Source: Alphaproteobacteria bacterium AO1-B (lineage in GTDB: Bacteria; Pseudomonadota; Alphaproteobacteria; Rhizobiales; Stappiaceae). Taken from it: a stretch of 64,000 bases of DNA. Position 1 is the first letter of the stretch, and each line of letters begins with the position of its first letter. Positions 35,693 through 44,645 of the stretch are shown piece after piece. Position numbers and translations under genes: made by a program. Under the pieces are notes generated by a model. It searched no databases. It was not told the DNA's origin and saw only the letters and a list, made by a program, of their open reading frames with translations. The DNA is taken from contig MLAX01000002.1 of the NCBI GenBank assembly GCA_001890945.1, forward strand, positions 62,001 through 126,000, read 5' to 3'.

Positions 35693-35978
35693 CGAAAATC
35701 TCTATCTTCCGTTCAGCTTGGCTTTGGGAAAGGGTAGGCTGTTCGCACTATCGTGTAAACTTGGCATCACAGAAAGCCAACCTTCAGGAGCCCAGTACGA
35801 ACGGCGGCAAAGTCCGCATGGCGGATCTTAGTGCATAGCGCAACGTAGATACGGATGGAGCCCAAACTCACGTGTTTTGTGCATCACGGGAAAGTCCGGT
35901 CTCCGAAATGGGGGTACAGGGGTGGATGGCACCCGTGTCATTTTTGTTTCTTCCAAGGCGCGTGTGGCTGGAGTCCGG

Positions 35979-36608
35979 TCACACGTCTATCCCCGCATCC
36001 AAAACATCTTTCTGTTCAAAGATGACATACCCATCACGCGCTGGCCTTACACTCTTGTAGGCCCAGCATCTCTTGGCATCGTCCAACGATAAACCCGGAG
36101 TGCGATCGCGTGCATCACGGAGATATTGCAGGTAGTTGTTGCAGCTTGCAATCTCCCGCCGAAAGGTCGGATCGTCTTTGCGTTCCTCCAGGATGAGCCA
36201 AGCGGTGACAGCATCACCAAGGCTCGCGCCTTCATTGCTGCGAACCCAGTCCATGAAGTCAGAGTGGCAGACGAATGATTTGCCGATCTCTGCTTTAAAA
36301 AAGTTTCGCACGTTGGGGCCGAAAGAAACCGTGTCCGTGATGATCGTATCGCGGGTTAACGTTTCTTTGGCCCAATTGAAAGACCCGGTTTGCCGCCGGC
36401 GCAGAGTGACGGTTCGGTGTTCACCCGGATTTCGAAGGGTTGCCGCAATCCGTTCGCGAAGCTCTGCCTTGGTGCCTGACTTTGGCAAATGCAGCAAGTC
36501 ACAAAACCGCTTGAGATGCTCGACCGGCCAATACCATCGCTCAAAATCCTCAACGTGCATGTGTCGATCTGCCACCGGACGAATATCTTTCGAAATAGCG
36601 GTGGTCAT
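35979..36608 (-). CDS. SAP-domain and DUF6434 protein
   Basis: From the ATG at 36608 the protein has 209 residues (a TTG at 36641 is in frame upstream). Residues about 20-60 form a SAP-like helix-extended loop-helix (LKRFCDLLHLPKSGTKAELR), a nucleic-acid-binding motif. They are followed by FNWAKETLTRDTIITDTVSF and the rest of DUF6434. A C-terminal stretch ends with EQKDVLDAGIDV. The combination is usual in bacteria and the function is unknown; DNA or RNA binding is inferred from the SAP part only. Confidence 0.75.
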   Translation of the reverse strand: MTTAISKDIRPVADRHMHVEDFERWYWPVEHLKRFCDLLHLPKSGTKAELRERIAATLRNPGEHRTVTLRRRQTGSFNWAKETLTRDTIITDTVSFGPNVRNFFKAEIGKSFVCHSDFMDWVRSNEGASLGDAVTAWLILEERKDDPTFRREIASCNNYLQYLRDARDRTPGLSLDDAKRCWAYKSVRPARDGYVIFEQKDVLDAGIDV

Positions 36609-36641
36609 AGCGGTAGGGGTCCAACTCTGAGGTTTGTACAA

Positions 36642-37061
36642 CTATGCTGGCGGTTGCTCGCCCGCTCGATCACACCCAGGCCAGTTTTTCTTTCATTCAA
36701 GCATGTAAGGCTACCGCTGATAACTCACGTTCTTTGATCGGTCGAAGGAAAGCTGTCCGAGGGACGCTTGCAGCGAACAACAGCATCGTTCGCTTTGCTG
36801 GCCTTCGCTTGTTCCGCATAAAGTACGCAACCCACCCTGACGATACTTGGACAGTAACGGCCCGAAACGGACATTGGTGCCGAGAACTACGAGGGACTGC
36901 TTCGAGCCTATTTTCCCGAGTCCAACGGGTCAAATCGATGTCAGCCTTGAAGAAAATACTAAAATGGATTTGTCTCCCGTAGCCAATAAAGGCCCTCTGA
37001 CGAAGGCTAGAGACTAACTTGCAGGATGGGATGGACGATTGGTCCCCATCGCTTTTTCAAT
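36642..37061. other. intergenic region, no gene recognised
   Basis: About 420 bases between the SAP protein and the surface-polymer cluster. Open frames are short and without domains. No repeat from elsewhere in the window was found. Confidence 0.4.
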
Positions 37062-38210
37062 TCATCTGAGGCGAAAAATTGTCTTCACAAGGACCCTTTT
37101 GAGAGGTTTGGCTTTTTCATAGGTCAGGGCGATGATCTTGCCAAAGGGTGAGAGGGCGTAGACTGCATGATGCATTTTTACTTCTTTTGCTTGGAAGCGT
37201 TTTTTGTAGGGCTCATCGCCCAGACCAAAGTCGAACGTTCCAACGTTTGCTTCTATCCGGTCGGCAATCAAGGCGGTCAGCGTTTGTAAGCCAATCGAAA
37301 AGCGCTCCAGCGTTCCCGGCTTGAAAGCCCCCAGGAGATAACAATGGACATCATCCCAGTTCAGGCCGAAAAACGCTGCCACGATCTCGCCATCAACGCG
37401 CATAACGAAAGTCTGTGCAAATCCAGACTGTGCACCTTCGCGCGCAACCTCACTGTAAAACCCAAACACTGCATGATTTTGTAGAATATCGTTTTTATAG
37501 CGTTGGCCCCGATGCACCTGGATAAAACGCAGTGCGTCGGTGATTTCACTTGGTTCAACGACCGTATCAAAACTTAAAGATTCACAGCTCCTTCCAAGCT
37601 TTCGAAACTTTGCCCGGGTGTTCGTGCGAAAATTTTGACTCAGCTTGTTTTTGGCCCATGCGTCATAGGGAGCAAAGAGGTCAACCTGGTGTGCCTGGAC
37701 TTCTGAAGGCGACGTGGACGCTCCCCGTAGAACGGTTTCAATGCCAATCTTGTCAGCGCGCTGTTTTCGGAAAAAGAATATGTCGCAAGGGCGCAAGGCC
37801 CTGAAAATACGGTCCTGTAAATCTTCGTTGTCCTGGATGACGTCGATGGCATCAGGATGAACAAGCGGGCAATTGTAATCCGTAAGGCCAAGATCAGCCG
37901 TCTGCACAAGATGAATACCCCACACTGTCCGCCGAACGCAGGGCAGCAGCATTTTGAGATGGTTTTTCTCGTCGCGCACACAGACAATTACAGGTTTGAC
38001 CGCCAAAAACGAAGGGAGTGTCCGGAAGAAGGGAACCAACCATCCCCGCTCCTGGAAACCGGTCGCGTCGCAAGCTGACAGCAATTCGGCAAATTCAGGC
38101 TTATGAAAATCGTAAGTATCTGAGCAGGTTACGTGCCACTGGCTCGTGCGATCTGGCACCGAATCCGTGGATTGAAAGGCTGCCGTTTGCCGGGTGCTTT
38201 GGCTATTCAT
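37062..38210 (-). CDS. GNAT/CelD-BcsL-type acyltransferase
   Basis: This 382-residue cytoplasmic protein has the tandem GNAT-like layout of CelD/FemAB enzymes. The central basic motif KLSQNFRTNTRAKFRKLG near residue 190 and DFGLGDEPYKKRF near residue 340 are characteristic. Family members add acyl or aminoacyl groups to exopolysaccharide or cell-wall precursors. The gene overlaps the end of the membrane protein gene 38203-38898 by 8 bases and is co-transcribed with it. A second, different FemAB-like gene is at 40285. Confidence 0.87.
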   Translation of the reverse strand: MNSQSTRQTAAFQSTDSVPDRTSQWHVTCSDTYDFHKPEFAELLSACDATGFQERGWLVPFFRTLPSFLAVKPVIVCVRDEKNHLKMLLPCVRRTVWGIHLVQTADLGLTDYNCPLVHPDAIDVIQDNEDLQDRIFRALRPCDIFFFRKQRADKIGIETVLRGASTSPSEVQAHQVDLFAPYDAWAKNKLSQNFRTNTRAKFRKLGRSCESLSFDTVVEPSEITDALRFIQVHRGQRYKNDILQNHAVFGFYSEVAREGAQSGFAQTFVMRVDGEIVAAFFGLNWDDVHCYLLGAFKPGTLERFSIGLQTLTALIADRIEANVGTFDFGLGDEPYKKRFQAKEVKMHHAVYALSPFGKIIALTYEKAKPLKRVLVKTIFRLR

Positions 38211-38898
38211 GACGCGGTTTGTCTATCGTCATCAGTCTCAGCATCGTGGAGATGTGAAAAGACGCCCAACAGCAAATGCCAAAGAACTTGAAACTGTCTT
38301 CCAACACCACCCAATTCGGAGTTTTCAGAACAACATCGATCGCAACGCTTGCAACAAAGGCACTGCCTGCTGCAGCCAAAAGAACAAGATCGCTCCTAAC
38401 CAGAATTTTCCAGCTCGCGATAAGATAAAGCAATGTTGTCAAACAATAGACGATCAAAACGACGAACTGAGGAATGCCGACGGCTGGAAACACCTTCTCA
38501 TGCAACAGAAAGGCATCATCAATACCGAGCCAACCTGTCAAAAGTCCCGCAGTTATCGCAAAACTGAATAGGTCTTTTGAAGACCCATTCATTGCCATCA
38601 CCAAACCGCCAAACAAACACGAAGCCGCTGTTGTCGTCCAAACCAAAATACCCAATTGAGATATGAACCCGTAGGCCACCGAGCAGCATTCCGGTGCCAC
38701 CTCAGCAGAGACAATCACATCAAAAAAGAGAAGTTTGGGGTCTTCCCAAGGCTGGAGGACGGCCGCAGCCAGAACCGAAATGGGGAACAGGTAGGTGAAA
38801 GCGTGGAGTGCAACACGCGATGATGGCGGCCAAGTGTACGCTCTCGGCGTTCGAAATGCTTCGGCCAGTGTCATGCATGCTCTCCAAAGATGTTGCAA
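38203..38898 (-). CDS. polytopic membrane protein of the surface-polymer cluster
   Basis: The protein has up to 231 residues (an alternative ATG at 38874 gives 223) and about six transmembrane helices. The motif GIDDAFLLHEKVFP in a loop after the third or fourth helix is the only conserved-looking polar stretch. No family is named with confidence. It is translationally coupled to the acyltransferase downstream (ATGA-type overlap) and divergent from the ATP-grasp gene. A role in membrane steps of the same surface polymer is inferred. Confidence 0.72.
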   Translation of the reverse strand: MQHLWRACMTLAEAFRTPRAYTWPPSSRVALHAFTYLFPISVLAAAVLQPWEDPKLLFFDVIVSAEVAPECCSVAYGFISQLGILVWTTTAASCLFGGLVMAMNGSSKDLFSFAITAGLLTGWLGIDDAFLLHEKVFPAVGIPQFVVLIVYCLTTLLYLIASWKILVRSDLVLLAAAGSAFVASVAIDVVLKTPNWVVLEDSFKFFGICCWASFHISTMLRLMTIDKPRHE

Positions 38899-39022
38899 TC
38901 TTAGTAGAGCGAGAGCTTTGATTTTTGATTAAGACATCTTGCCGGAAGAGTTTGCCGTCTGTTGATCGAAGATCAGAATGAAGTTGGTGTTTACCGAAAG
39001 TGGATGAAATTCACTTATATTC

Positions 39023-40288
39023 TTGTCGAATTCGTCCGCGAGATACCGACAAGTGCACAAAAAAGTACTCATCCTTGGGAATTATCGACCGAGCTATATT
39101 CTCGCTCGAGCCCTGTATCACAAGGGATATCAGGTCATTTGTGGGCTGGATGGGTATGACCGTGGGACAGAGGTAAGCAAATATGTCCATGCCGTTTGGG
39201 ATCATCCGCCGCTCTCCAGTGGAGCGGATGTGTTTCAGGAAGCCATGGATGCCTTATGCGCCAAGGATGTAACCATTGAACTCGTCATTCCCGTTGCCGA
39301 GTCCTTTGTTCGTGCTTTTGCCGAAAGTCGTTTAAAGCCGCCAGGCGCAATAAAGATTGCCAGCATGGCAAGCGAAACGATCACATTCTGCCTTAACAAA
39401 CCACTCTTGCTCAGCAAAGCGGCTGAATTAGACATTCCGATTGCGCCGTTTGTTGTTACCTCAAACCACCAAGACTTGTTGGGACAGGCAAGCAAGCTGA
39501 ATTTTCCATTGGTTATAAGGCCGATGGATTCAACAAAACGCTTGGGGGGCAAAAAGGCGCTGACATGCCGAACTGTCGGCGATCTCAAAGAGCAACAGGA
39601 AGTGTTGAAGGATAAAAGTCTTCTCACTCAAGAATACGTTTCCGGCAACCGCGACAACATCTATTTTTCCGCCCACCACGGCGAATTGCAAAGCTACCTC
39701 CATGCAAAGATTGAACGCACAGATCAGCCCGACGGCTCTGGCCTCGCTCTTGAAGGGGTCACCGTTGCACCTTGCCCGATCCTAAAGAGCTACGTCGTCA
39801 AACTGCTTCGTGGGATCGGCTATCATGGCATTGGGTGTGTTCAGTTCCTCGTTGATGAGCGAGAGGACAGGAGATATCTGCTGGAACTCAACCCGCGGCT
39901 TGCAGGCAATCATGCCCTGGCTGAACACGCCGGGCTGACGCTAAGTGACGACATACTTGACCTGGCCCATGGCCGATTGGCCAAAAGACCGCTCAGTGTT
40001 GGCCGGGCCGGGATACATTATACCTGGCTTGCTGGTGAACTCGAAAGCTTACGCCTGGCTTGGCGCGCGGGAGATTTTGGCGCACTTCATTTCCTTCGGG
40101 CGGTGGGAAAGGCCATCAGAGCATACCTGCAGGCTGATTTTGATGTTTCCATCAATCGGGATGACTGGAAACCCGGTCTTTATAGTCTTTGTGACAGTCT
40201 TCCGTTGATCGGCACAATCAGTAGGGCCCGGTTAGAAAACGGCCTTGTTCAAAAGATATTGGTACGGAAAATACGGTTGCAGGCATGA
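39023..40288 (+). CDS. ATP-grasp ligase (carbamoyl-phosphate-synthase/D-Ala-ligase-like)
   Basis: This protein of about 421 residues has an N-terminal pre-ATP-grasp Rossmann-like part (VLILGNYRPSYILARALYHK) and an ATP-binding domain. The metal-binding end is YLLELNPRLAGNHALA, around residue 295. ATP-grasp enzymes form amide bonds from a carboxylate and an amine with acyl-phosphate intermediates. The start is uncertain: TTG 39023 or GTG 39053. Its stop overlaps the next gene as ATGA. Beside two FemAB-like enzymes and a flippase, it may attach amino acids to a surface polymer precursor. Confidence 0.85.
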   Translation: MSNSSARYRQVHKKVLILGNYRPSYILARALYHKGYQVICGLDGYDRGTEVSKYVHAVWDHPPLSSGADVFQEAMDALCAKDVTIELVIPVAESFVRAFAESRLKPPGAIKIASMASETITFCLNKPLLLSKAAELDIPIAPFVVTSNHQDLLGQASKLNFPLVIRPMDSTKRLGGKKALTCRTVGDLKEQQEVLKDKSLLTQEYVSGNRDNIYFSAHHGELQSYLHAKIERTDQPDGSGLALEGVTVAPCPILKSYVVKLLRGIGYHGIGCVQFLVDEREDRRYLLELNPRLAGNHALAEHAGLTLSDDILDLAHGRLAKRPLSVGRAGIHYTWLAGELESLRLAWRAGDFGALHFLRAVGKAIRAYLQADFDVSINRDDWKPGLYSLCDSLPLIGTISRARLENGLVQKILVRKIRLQA

Positions 40289-41412
40289 ATGTAGCTCCCG
40301 ATTTGAAGACAGCTGCTGGTATGAATGAGGCTGCGAGGCGCGCCCTGGAGCCTCGCTATGTGTCCCCGGCCGATTGGGATGCGCTTGCCGTCCAGTTTTG
40401 CGATGTTATTCACGAACAGACAGAGTGCTTCAATGCTCTACGCTGGCAACCAAGTCAGCTTGAACGGATCGCCTTTTTCAGGGACGACGTACTCGTCAGC
40501 GGCGCTGTTGTCCTCCTCGTGCACTTTCCATTCATGAACACGGGCGTTGCCGTCATAAAGTGGGGACCCTTGTGGCGCAAAAGGGGAGCAGCCGTCGATC
40601 GCAGCATACTTCGTGAGACCATATCGGCGCTCAAAACTATCTATGCCGAAGAACGATCTTTCTTTCTGTCGTTCTTCCCGCGCGCGGATGCAGAAGTATC
40701 TGAGATCGAAGAACAAGCCCTCAGGGAGGCTGGCTTCTATCAAGGAGAAGACCTGGATTCTCCGGAGCGGTACTTTGTGAATGTCGGCATATCACTCGAT
40801 GAAATCCGTAGCAGTCTGTCGCAAAAATGGCGCTACAACTTAAAAAAGGCTGAAAACAGAGGACTTACAGCCCGCATTGTGGAAGGTCCTGCCGGTGCCA
40901 GGGAATTCATGTCCCTCTATCAAGAAATGATGGATCGCAAGAATTTCCATGACACGTCTGCCATTTATACGCTCGGGGAGTTGATGGTTGCGGACGAAGC
41001 CGCCTTGCGGCCACTTGTTGTTTTCATTGATGATGCGTGTGGTGAACCTGTTGCAAGCGCTGTCGTGGATGTTGCGGGCGAGCGGGCGGTTTATCTCTAT
41101 GGTGCGACCCGTGACAAAGCTTTGCCACTGAATGCTGGCTACATGATGCATTGGGAAATAGTCAGAAGGTTGCAGGCCGATCCCAACAACAGATGGTACG
41201 ATTTGGGCGGCGCGGATGCCGACAGTCGTCTCCATCAATTCAAACGCGGTTTTGTCGGCAAGGCAGGGGTGATCTCGACAACACCGAGTTATTATCATTT
41301 CGCCAACAAGACCCACATCAGGTTTCTTGGTGAGCTGTTGTATTTCGCGCGTCGCATGAAAGGCCGAATTCTTCGTCGGCTTCATGAAGTGATGGGTGGC
41401 AAAAAAAACTGA
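40285..41412 (+). CDS. FemAB-like peptidoglycan/polysaccharide acyltransferase
   Basis: This 375-residue protein has a double GNAT fold. The signature region SLSQKWRYNLKKAENRG near residue 180 and the C-terminal NNRWYDLGGADADSRLHQFK are typical of FemAB/XrtA-associated FemAB proteins, which use aminoacyl or acyl donors. Start ATG 40285 overlaps the ATP-grasp stop. The gene ends in an eight-base A-run directly before the TGA (41401-41412), and the flippase frame is open back to that run; see the slippery-site entry. Confidence 0.87.
   Translation: MNVAPDLKTAAGMNEAARRALEPRYVSPADWDALAVQFCDVIHEQTECFNALRWQPSQLERIAFFRDDVLVSGAVVLLVHFPFMNTGVAVIKWGPLWRKRGAAVDRSILRETISALKTIYAEERSFFLSFFPRADAEVSEIEEQALREAGFYQGEDLDSPERYFVNVGISLDEIRSSLSQKWRYNLKKAENRGLTARIVEGPAGAREFMSLYQEMMDRKNFHDTSAIYTLGELMVADEAALRPLVVFIDDACGEPVASAVVDVAGERAVYLYGATRDKALPLNAGYMMHWEIVRRLQADPNNRWYDLGGADADSRLHQFKRGFVGKAGVISTTPSYYHFANKTHIRFLGELLYFARRMKGRILRRLHEVMGGKKN
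41403..41412 (+). promoter_or_regulatory. slippery-type sequence A AAA AAC followed by TGA
   Basis: In the frame of the FemAB-like gene the last codons read AAA AAA AAC TGA. The heptamer A AAA AAC fits the X XXY YYZ form for -1 frameshifting. The -1 frame is open from here through CTGACTGCAAAC into the flippase gene at 41442, without a stop. No downstream pseudoknot was evaluated. It could also be a chance A-run. Confidence 0.3.
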
Positions 41413-41441
41413 CTGCAAACACGGCAAAGCTGATCGCCCAA

Positions 41442-42707
41442 ATGGCGGCTCTTACAGGCGGGCGTTTAATCGGTGCCACGTTGGTTTTTCTGATTACTCT
41501 GCTTCTTGCCCGTTCATTTGAAAGCGATGTTTTGGCGAGCTACTCGTTGGCTCTCTCTGCCGCGAGCATTCTGTCTGTCTTGTTACCCCTTGGATTTCAT
41601 GCGATCGCCACCCTTTTTGCGGCTGAGTATCGATCACTTGGAAAACATCAAGAGTTAAGCGCATTTGCAAAATATGCGCACACAATAACCTTTCGGAATG
41701 CAGCACTTGTCTTGGCTGTTGTTGCTGCCGGTTCCTTCTTCCTGCCGGACTACACTTCCTACGATGTTCAGACGTTGGCGGTTTTCAGTGCGATCGTCGG
41801 TTATTTCATGGCTGCGATATATCTCAACAGCGCCCTGCTTATCGGCGTAGAGGACCACTACTGGGCACATCTACCGGACATGGTTGTCCGTCCCGCAGTG
41901 TTGTTGGTCATTCTCTTCCTGCTTGGCTGGGCAGGGTTGAAGTCGGTCACTTTTGTTCTGGCGGCCTTGCTTGGTACACTTGTCCTGACGTCTGCGTTTC
42001 AGTCTTGGGCCTTGCGAGAGAGGCTGCCGCCTGGGAACAACGAGCCAATAACGCCAGAGACACTGGAGAGCGAAAAAAAGAAGTGGTGGCAGATTGCGCC
42101 AGACCACATGAAGATTACGCTTTTGTGGGACTACTTTTTTGAATTCCACATACTCCTTGCCGGTTTGTTGTTCATTCCGGAACAGGTCGCTGCCTTGTTT
42201 GTTTGCTTTCGCATTCGCCAACTTGCGGGCTTTGGACTGCGGAGTGTTTACAGTCTACGACTGCCAAAGGTAATGGCTGCGAACGCCCACGAAGACAAAG
42301 AAGAAGCTCAAAGACTGCTCGGCTCTGTTGTCCGAATGTCGGGTGCCTATGCCATTTTGGTTTGGGCAGGGATCGCCTTTGCCGGGCCGCATATCCTTCA
42401 AATATTTGGTCCCGAGTATGCTGATGCCCAGATAATCCTGCTGACCTTAATGGCGACAATTGTTGTGCGAGGTATATTCGGCCCATCGGCAGTTGTCCTG
42501 GGCATGGCACGGCACGCAAGTTTCGTCGTGAAAATCCTCTTTTCCTCTTTGATTCTCTCACTCCTTTTGATGTGGGCAGGATCAACTTATCTTGGCTTAT
42601 GGTCAGTGGCTGGCGCGTATTTCATCTCAACAACATTTTCGGCAATCGCAATCTGGTGGGCTGCCAAATCGCGCGCAAAACTCAATACTGCAATCTGGTC
42701 CAAGTAA
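41442..42707 (+). CDS. polysaccharide-type flippase (MATE/Wzx-like membrane protein)
   Basis: This protein of about 421 residues has 12 or so hydrophobic helices, opening with MAALTGGRLIGATLVFLITL. It has the overall layout of oligosaccharide flippases of the MOP superfamily, which move lipid-linked precursors across the inner membrane. ATG 41442 is the first ATG; the frame is open upstream to 41403 (LTANTAKLIAQ), so the true N-terminus may be longer or arise by frameshift or from a CTG codon. It is the last gene of the cluster. No glycosyltransferase or polymerase gene is in the window. Confidence 0.88.
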   Translation: MAALTGGRLIGATLVFLITLLLARSFESDVLASYSLALSAASILSVLLPLGFHAIATLFAAEYRSLGKHQELSAFAKYAHTITFRNAALVLAVVAAGSFFLPDYTSYDVQTLAVFSAIVGYFMAAIYLNSALLIGVEDHYWAHLPDMVVRPAVLLVILFLLGWAGLKSVTFVLAALLGTLVLTSAFQSWALRERLPPGNNEPITPETLESEKKKWWQIAPDHMKITLLWDYFFEFHILLAGLLFIPEQVAALFVCFRIRQLAGFGLRSVYSLRLPKVMAANAHEDKEEAQRLLGSVVRMSGAYAILVWAGIAFAGPHILQIFGPEYADAQIILLTLMATIVVRGIFGPSAVVLGMARHASFVVKILFSSLILSLLLMWAGSTYLGLWSVAGAYFISTTFSAIAIWWAAKSRAKLNTAIWSK

Positions 42708-43222
42708 CCGTCATGGTTTGTTCGCGGGCTGGGTTTGTTTGCGATCTGGATTTGATTGCGGTCTGGGTTGGCCGATCCGCCGAAGCGATTGTCAAAGCCC
42801 CACAACAGTTGCTTTCCGACCAAACTGAAAGCGATGATTTCGCACGCGGTGGGTTTCTGCCCACATAAATTCGCCTAACCCAAGAATTGCCGCGGCGTTC
42901 TCTTACGTGGACCGAGACATTGTGATGTAGAGAACGAACTGCGGGTTTGACCCGCTCCTCAGCCTTTCGTTTAAACCGGCGTTCCTACCGAGTTTCCACC
43001 CATACCGCCTGTTGCTCTTTCACACATCAACGTCTCAAGGAGGGCGTTTCGAGGCCGCGTCAGAGTTTCAAGCCCAGCCGGGTTGATTCCCCGTCTTCCA
43101 GCATTTTTTGCCCCCGCGGGCAGGCATTTTCGTTGGCTTCATGCTGTACGCTCTCGGTTTCAAGCGCATTAGGAACGGCAAGTTATCGGCGCTGAACCTC
43201 CGGAGGGGGAAGGGGCCTTTGT
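42708..43222. other. intergenic region with a degenerate repeat copy
   Basis: No gene was recognised. From about 43065 to 43195 the sequence is a degenerate copy of the coding repeat family (landmarks TTTCAAGCCCAGCC, CCCGTCTTCCAGCA, CTCGGTTTCAAGCGCAT). The part from 42708 to 43060 holds nothing recognisable. Confidence 0.45.
43065..43195 (-). repeat. degenerate partial copy of the coding repeat family
   Basis: Alignment by eye with 45499-45600 and 34100-34230 shows shared blocks in the same order, with many substitutions and frame changes, so no protein is encoded. It lacks the right half of the repeat and the hairpin tail. It ends close to the 49-bp palindromic repeat at 43223. Confidence 0.5.
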
Positions 43223-43271
43223 CGCAGCTCTGGAAACGAGTGGATCCCCGATCCAGTCGGGGATGACATCA
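43223..43271. repeat. 49-bp palindromic intergenic repeat, copy 1
   Basis: This is nearly the same as 45359-45407. It contains ATCCCCGA and TCGGGGAT arms (43244-43264) with a 5-base loop, followed by GACATCA. Repeats of this form (ATCCCCGATC...GGGGATGACA) are common in alphaproteobacterial genomes. The transposase fragment begins immediately to the right. Confidence 0.75.
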
Positions 43272-43274
43272 TAT

Positions 43275-43594
43275 ACGCCGACGAGGCATCACATTGGGAT
43301 GCATTGCATGACGGCTGGAAAACCTACCGCACCAACCCCAGCGAAGCTTATGCAATTGACCACGTGTCAACGAACCAAGCCGAAAGCTTCTTCTCCCGCC
43401 TGCGCCGGATGGTTCGCGGCCAGCACCACCATGTAAGCTCTCATTACCTGCATCAACATGCCGGTCATATAGCGTGGCTCAAAGATCATCGTCGCGAAAG
43501 CAATGGAGAATTGGCAGGTCAGGCGCTTGGGCTGGCGGTGACGCACTCTGTTAGCCGCCAGTGGAAAGGGTATTGGCAGCGCTCTGTGAATTAA
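43275..43594 (+). pseudogene. IS1595-type (ISXO2-like) transposase, C-terminal fragment
   Basis: About 105 residues of a transposase C-terminus are present: DEASHWDALHDGWKTYRTNP, then TNQAESFFSRLRRMVRGQHH. These match the ISXO2-like transposase domain including the Asn-x-x-Glu part of the DDE-type active site. The N-terminal zinc-binding half and the first catalytic residues are missing, because the fragment is cut at the palindromic repeat (43223-43271). It cannot be active. It marks a point of past rearrangement at the left edge of the prophage remnant. Confidence 0.8.
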
Positions 43595-43680
43595 GGGAAT
43601 TTTTACCAATGCCTCTTGAAATCCAGCGTTTTAATCACCAGAGTCCCAAGGTCGCGTATTCGAATGCGGCGAAATGAAGC

Positions 43681-43705
43681 GGCCCGGTGTTGCGAGCACC
43701 GGGCC
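43681..43705. terminator. strong hairpin, 9-bp perfect stem
   Basis: GGCCCGGTG (43681-43689) pairs with CACCGGGCC (43697-43705) around a 7-base loop. No T-run follows, so it may be an RNA stability or rho-linked element rather than a classical terminator. It lies 120 bases upstream of the Bro-N gene, and attenuation of that gene is also possible. Confidence 0.45.
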
Positions 43706-43823
43706 AGAAGTGAACCACCTTGCGGCGGGTCTGTGATCACTAGGGCATATTGTATGTGAATGGACATTTGTCAAGTGCATTTGAGGCCTGCTGCATCGAG
43801 ACATAAAGAAAGGTTTATGTCAT

Positions 43824-44627
43824 ATGCAGTACACGATGCAGGTTTTTGAAAATGACGAAAATGAAGAATTCCGGGTAATCGACCGGGATGGCGAACCTTG
43901 GTTCGTTCTGACTGAGGTTTGCAAAAAGCTGGAAATCGCCAATCCGAGCGATGCGGCTTCTCGTCTTGATGATGATGAAAAAGATGCCCTCGGAATTACC
44001 GATGCCATCGGTCGCCGCCAGCGCACGACAGTCATTAATGAGTCCGGACTTTATTCCGTCATCCTTCGGTCGAACAAAAAAGAAGCAAAGCGCTTCAAAA
44101 AATGGATCACCTCGGAAGTTCTTCCGTCCATTCGGAAAACGGGCGGATACAGTGGCAAGGTTCCGGCATTCATTCGTCGCTACAACGACAATTGGGACCG
44201 GGTGGAGCAGGGACACTTTTCGGTCATCAACGAACTTGTCGTCCACCTCTGGGGGAGGTTCGAGCATGCCGGTTACATCATCAAAGATCGTGCTCCGAAC
44301 GGAACAGAAATCCGCCCAGACACCAGCGTCGGTCGCCGTTTTGCGGATTGGCTGGCGAAAAAACACCCCACGGTCTCAACCGCCTTTTCCTACTACATTC
44401 ACAAGACGCCCGAATGGGAAGGTGAAGCGCGGCAATACCCTTTTGCGGTACTTCCCCTTTTTCGTGAATATCTTGATGAAGTGTGGATTCCCGAGCATGC
44501 GGAAGGGTACTTCCGGACCCGCGATGCTGGGGCGCTTCCGTATCTTCCAAAGCTCTTGCCGTCCCCTGACAAGCCTAGGGCTGGTATGACACGGCGCATT
44601 ACAGGCACCCGTCGTCGAGCCGGTTAA
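43824..44627 (+). CDS. BRO N-terminal domain protein (phage antirepressor-like)
   Basis: This 267-residue protein has a Bro-N domain at about residues 5-105, with the typical opening FRVIDRDGEPWFVLTEVCKK and the block RTTVINESGLYSVILRSNKK. The C-terminal part (about 110-267) is of a different, unassigned type. Bro-N proteins bind DNA and act as phage antirepressors or regulators. The gene lies at the left side of the prophage remnant, in opposite direction to the helix-turn-helix gene at 44646. Confidence 0.85.
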   Translation: MQYTMQVFENDENEEFRVIDRDGEPWFVLTEVCKKLEIANPSDAASRLDDDEKDALGITDAIGRRQRTTVINESGLYSVILRSNKKEAKRFKKWITSEVLPSIRKTGGYSGKVPAFIRRYNDNWDRVEQGHFSVINELVVHLWGRFEHAGYIIKDRAPNGTEIRPDTSVGRRFADWLAKKHPTVSTAFSYYIHKTPEWEGEARQYPFAVLPLFREYLDEVWIPEHAEGYFRTRDAGALPYLPKLLPSPDKPRAGMTRRITGTRRRAG

Positions 44628-44645
44628 TCGGGTTGTGGCGGCTGG

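Noticed and set aside
43262..43594. Active IS1595-family insertion sequence
   Set aside because: Only the C-terminal part of the transposase remains and no terminal inverted repeats are seen.
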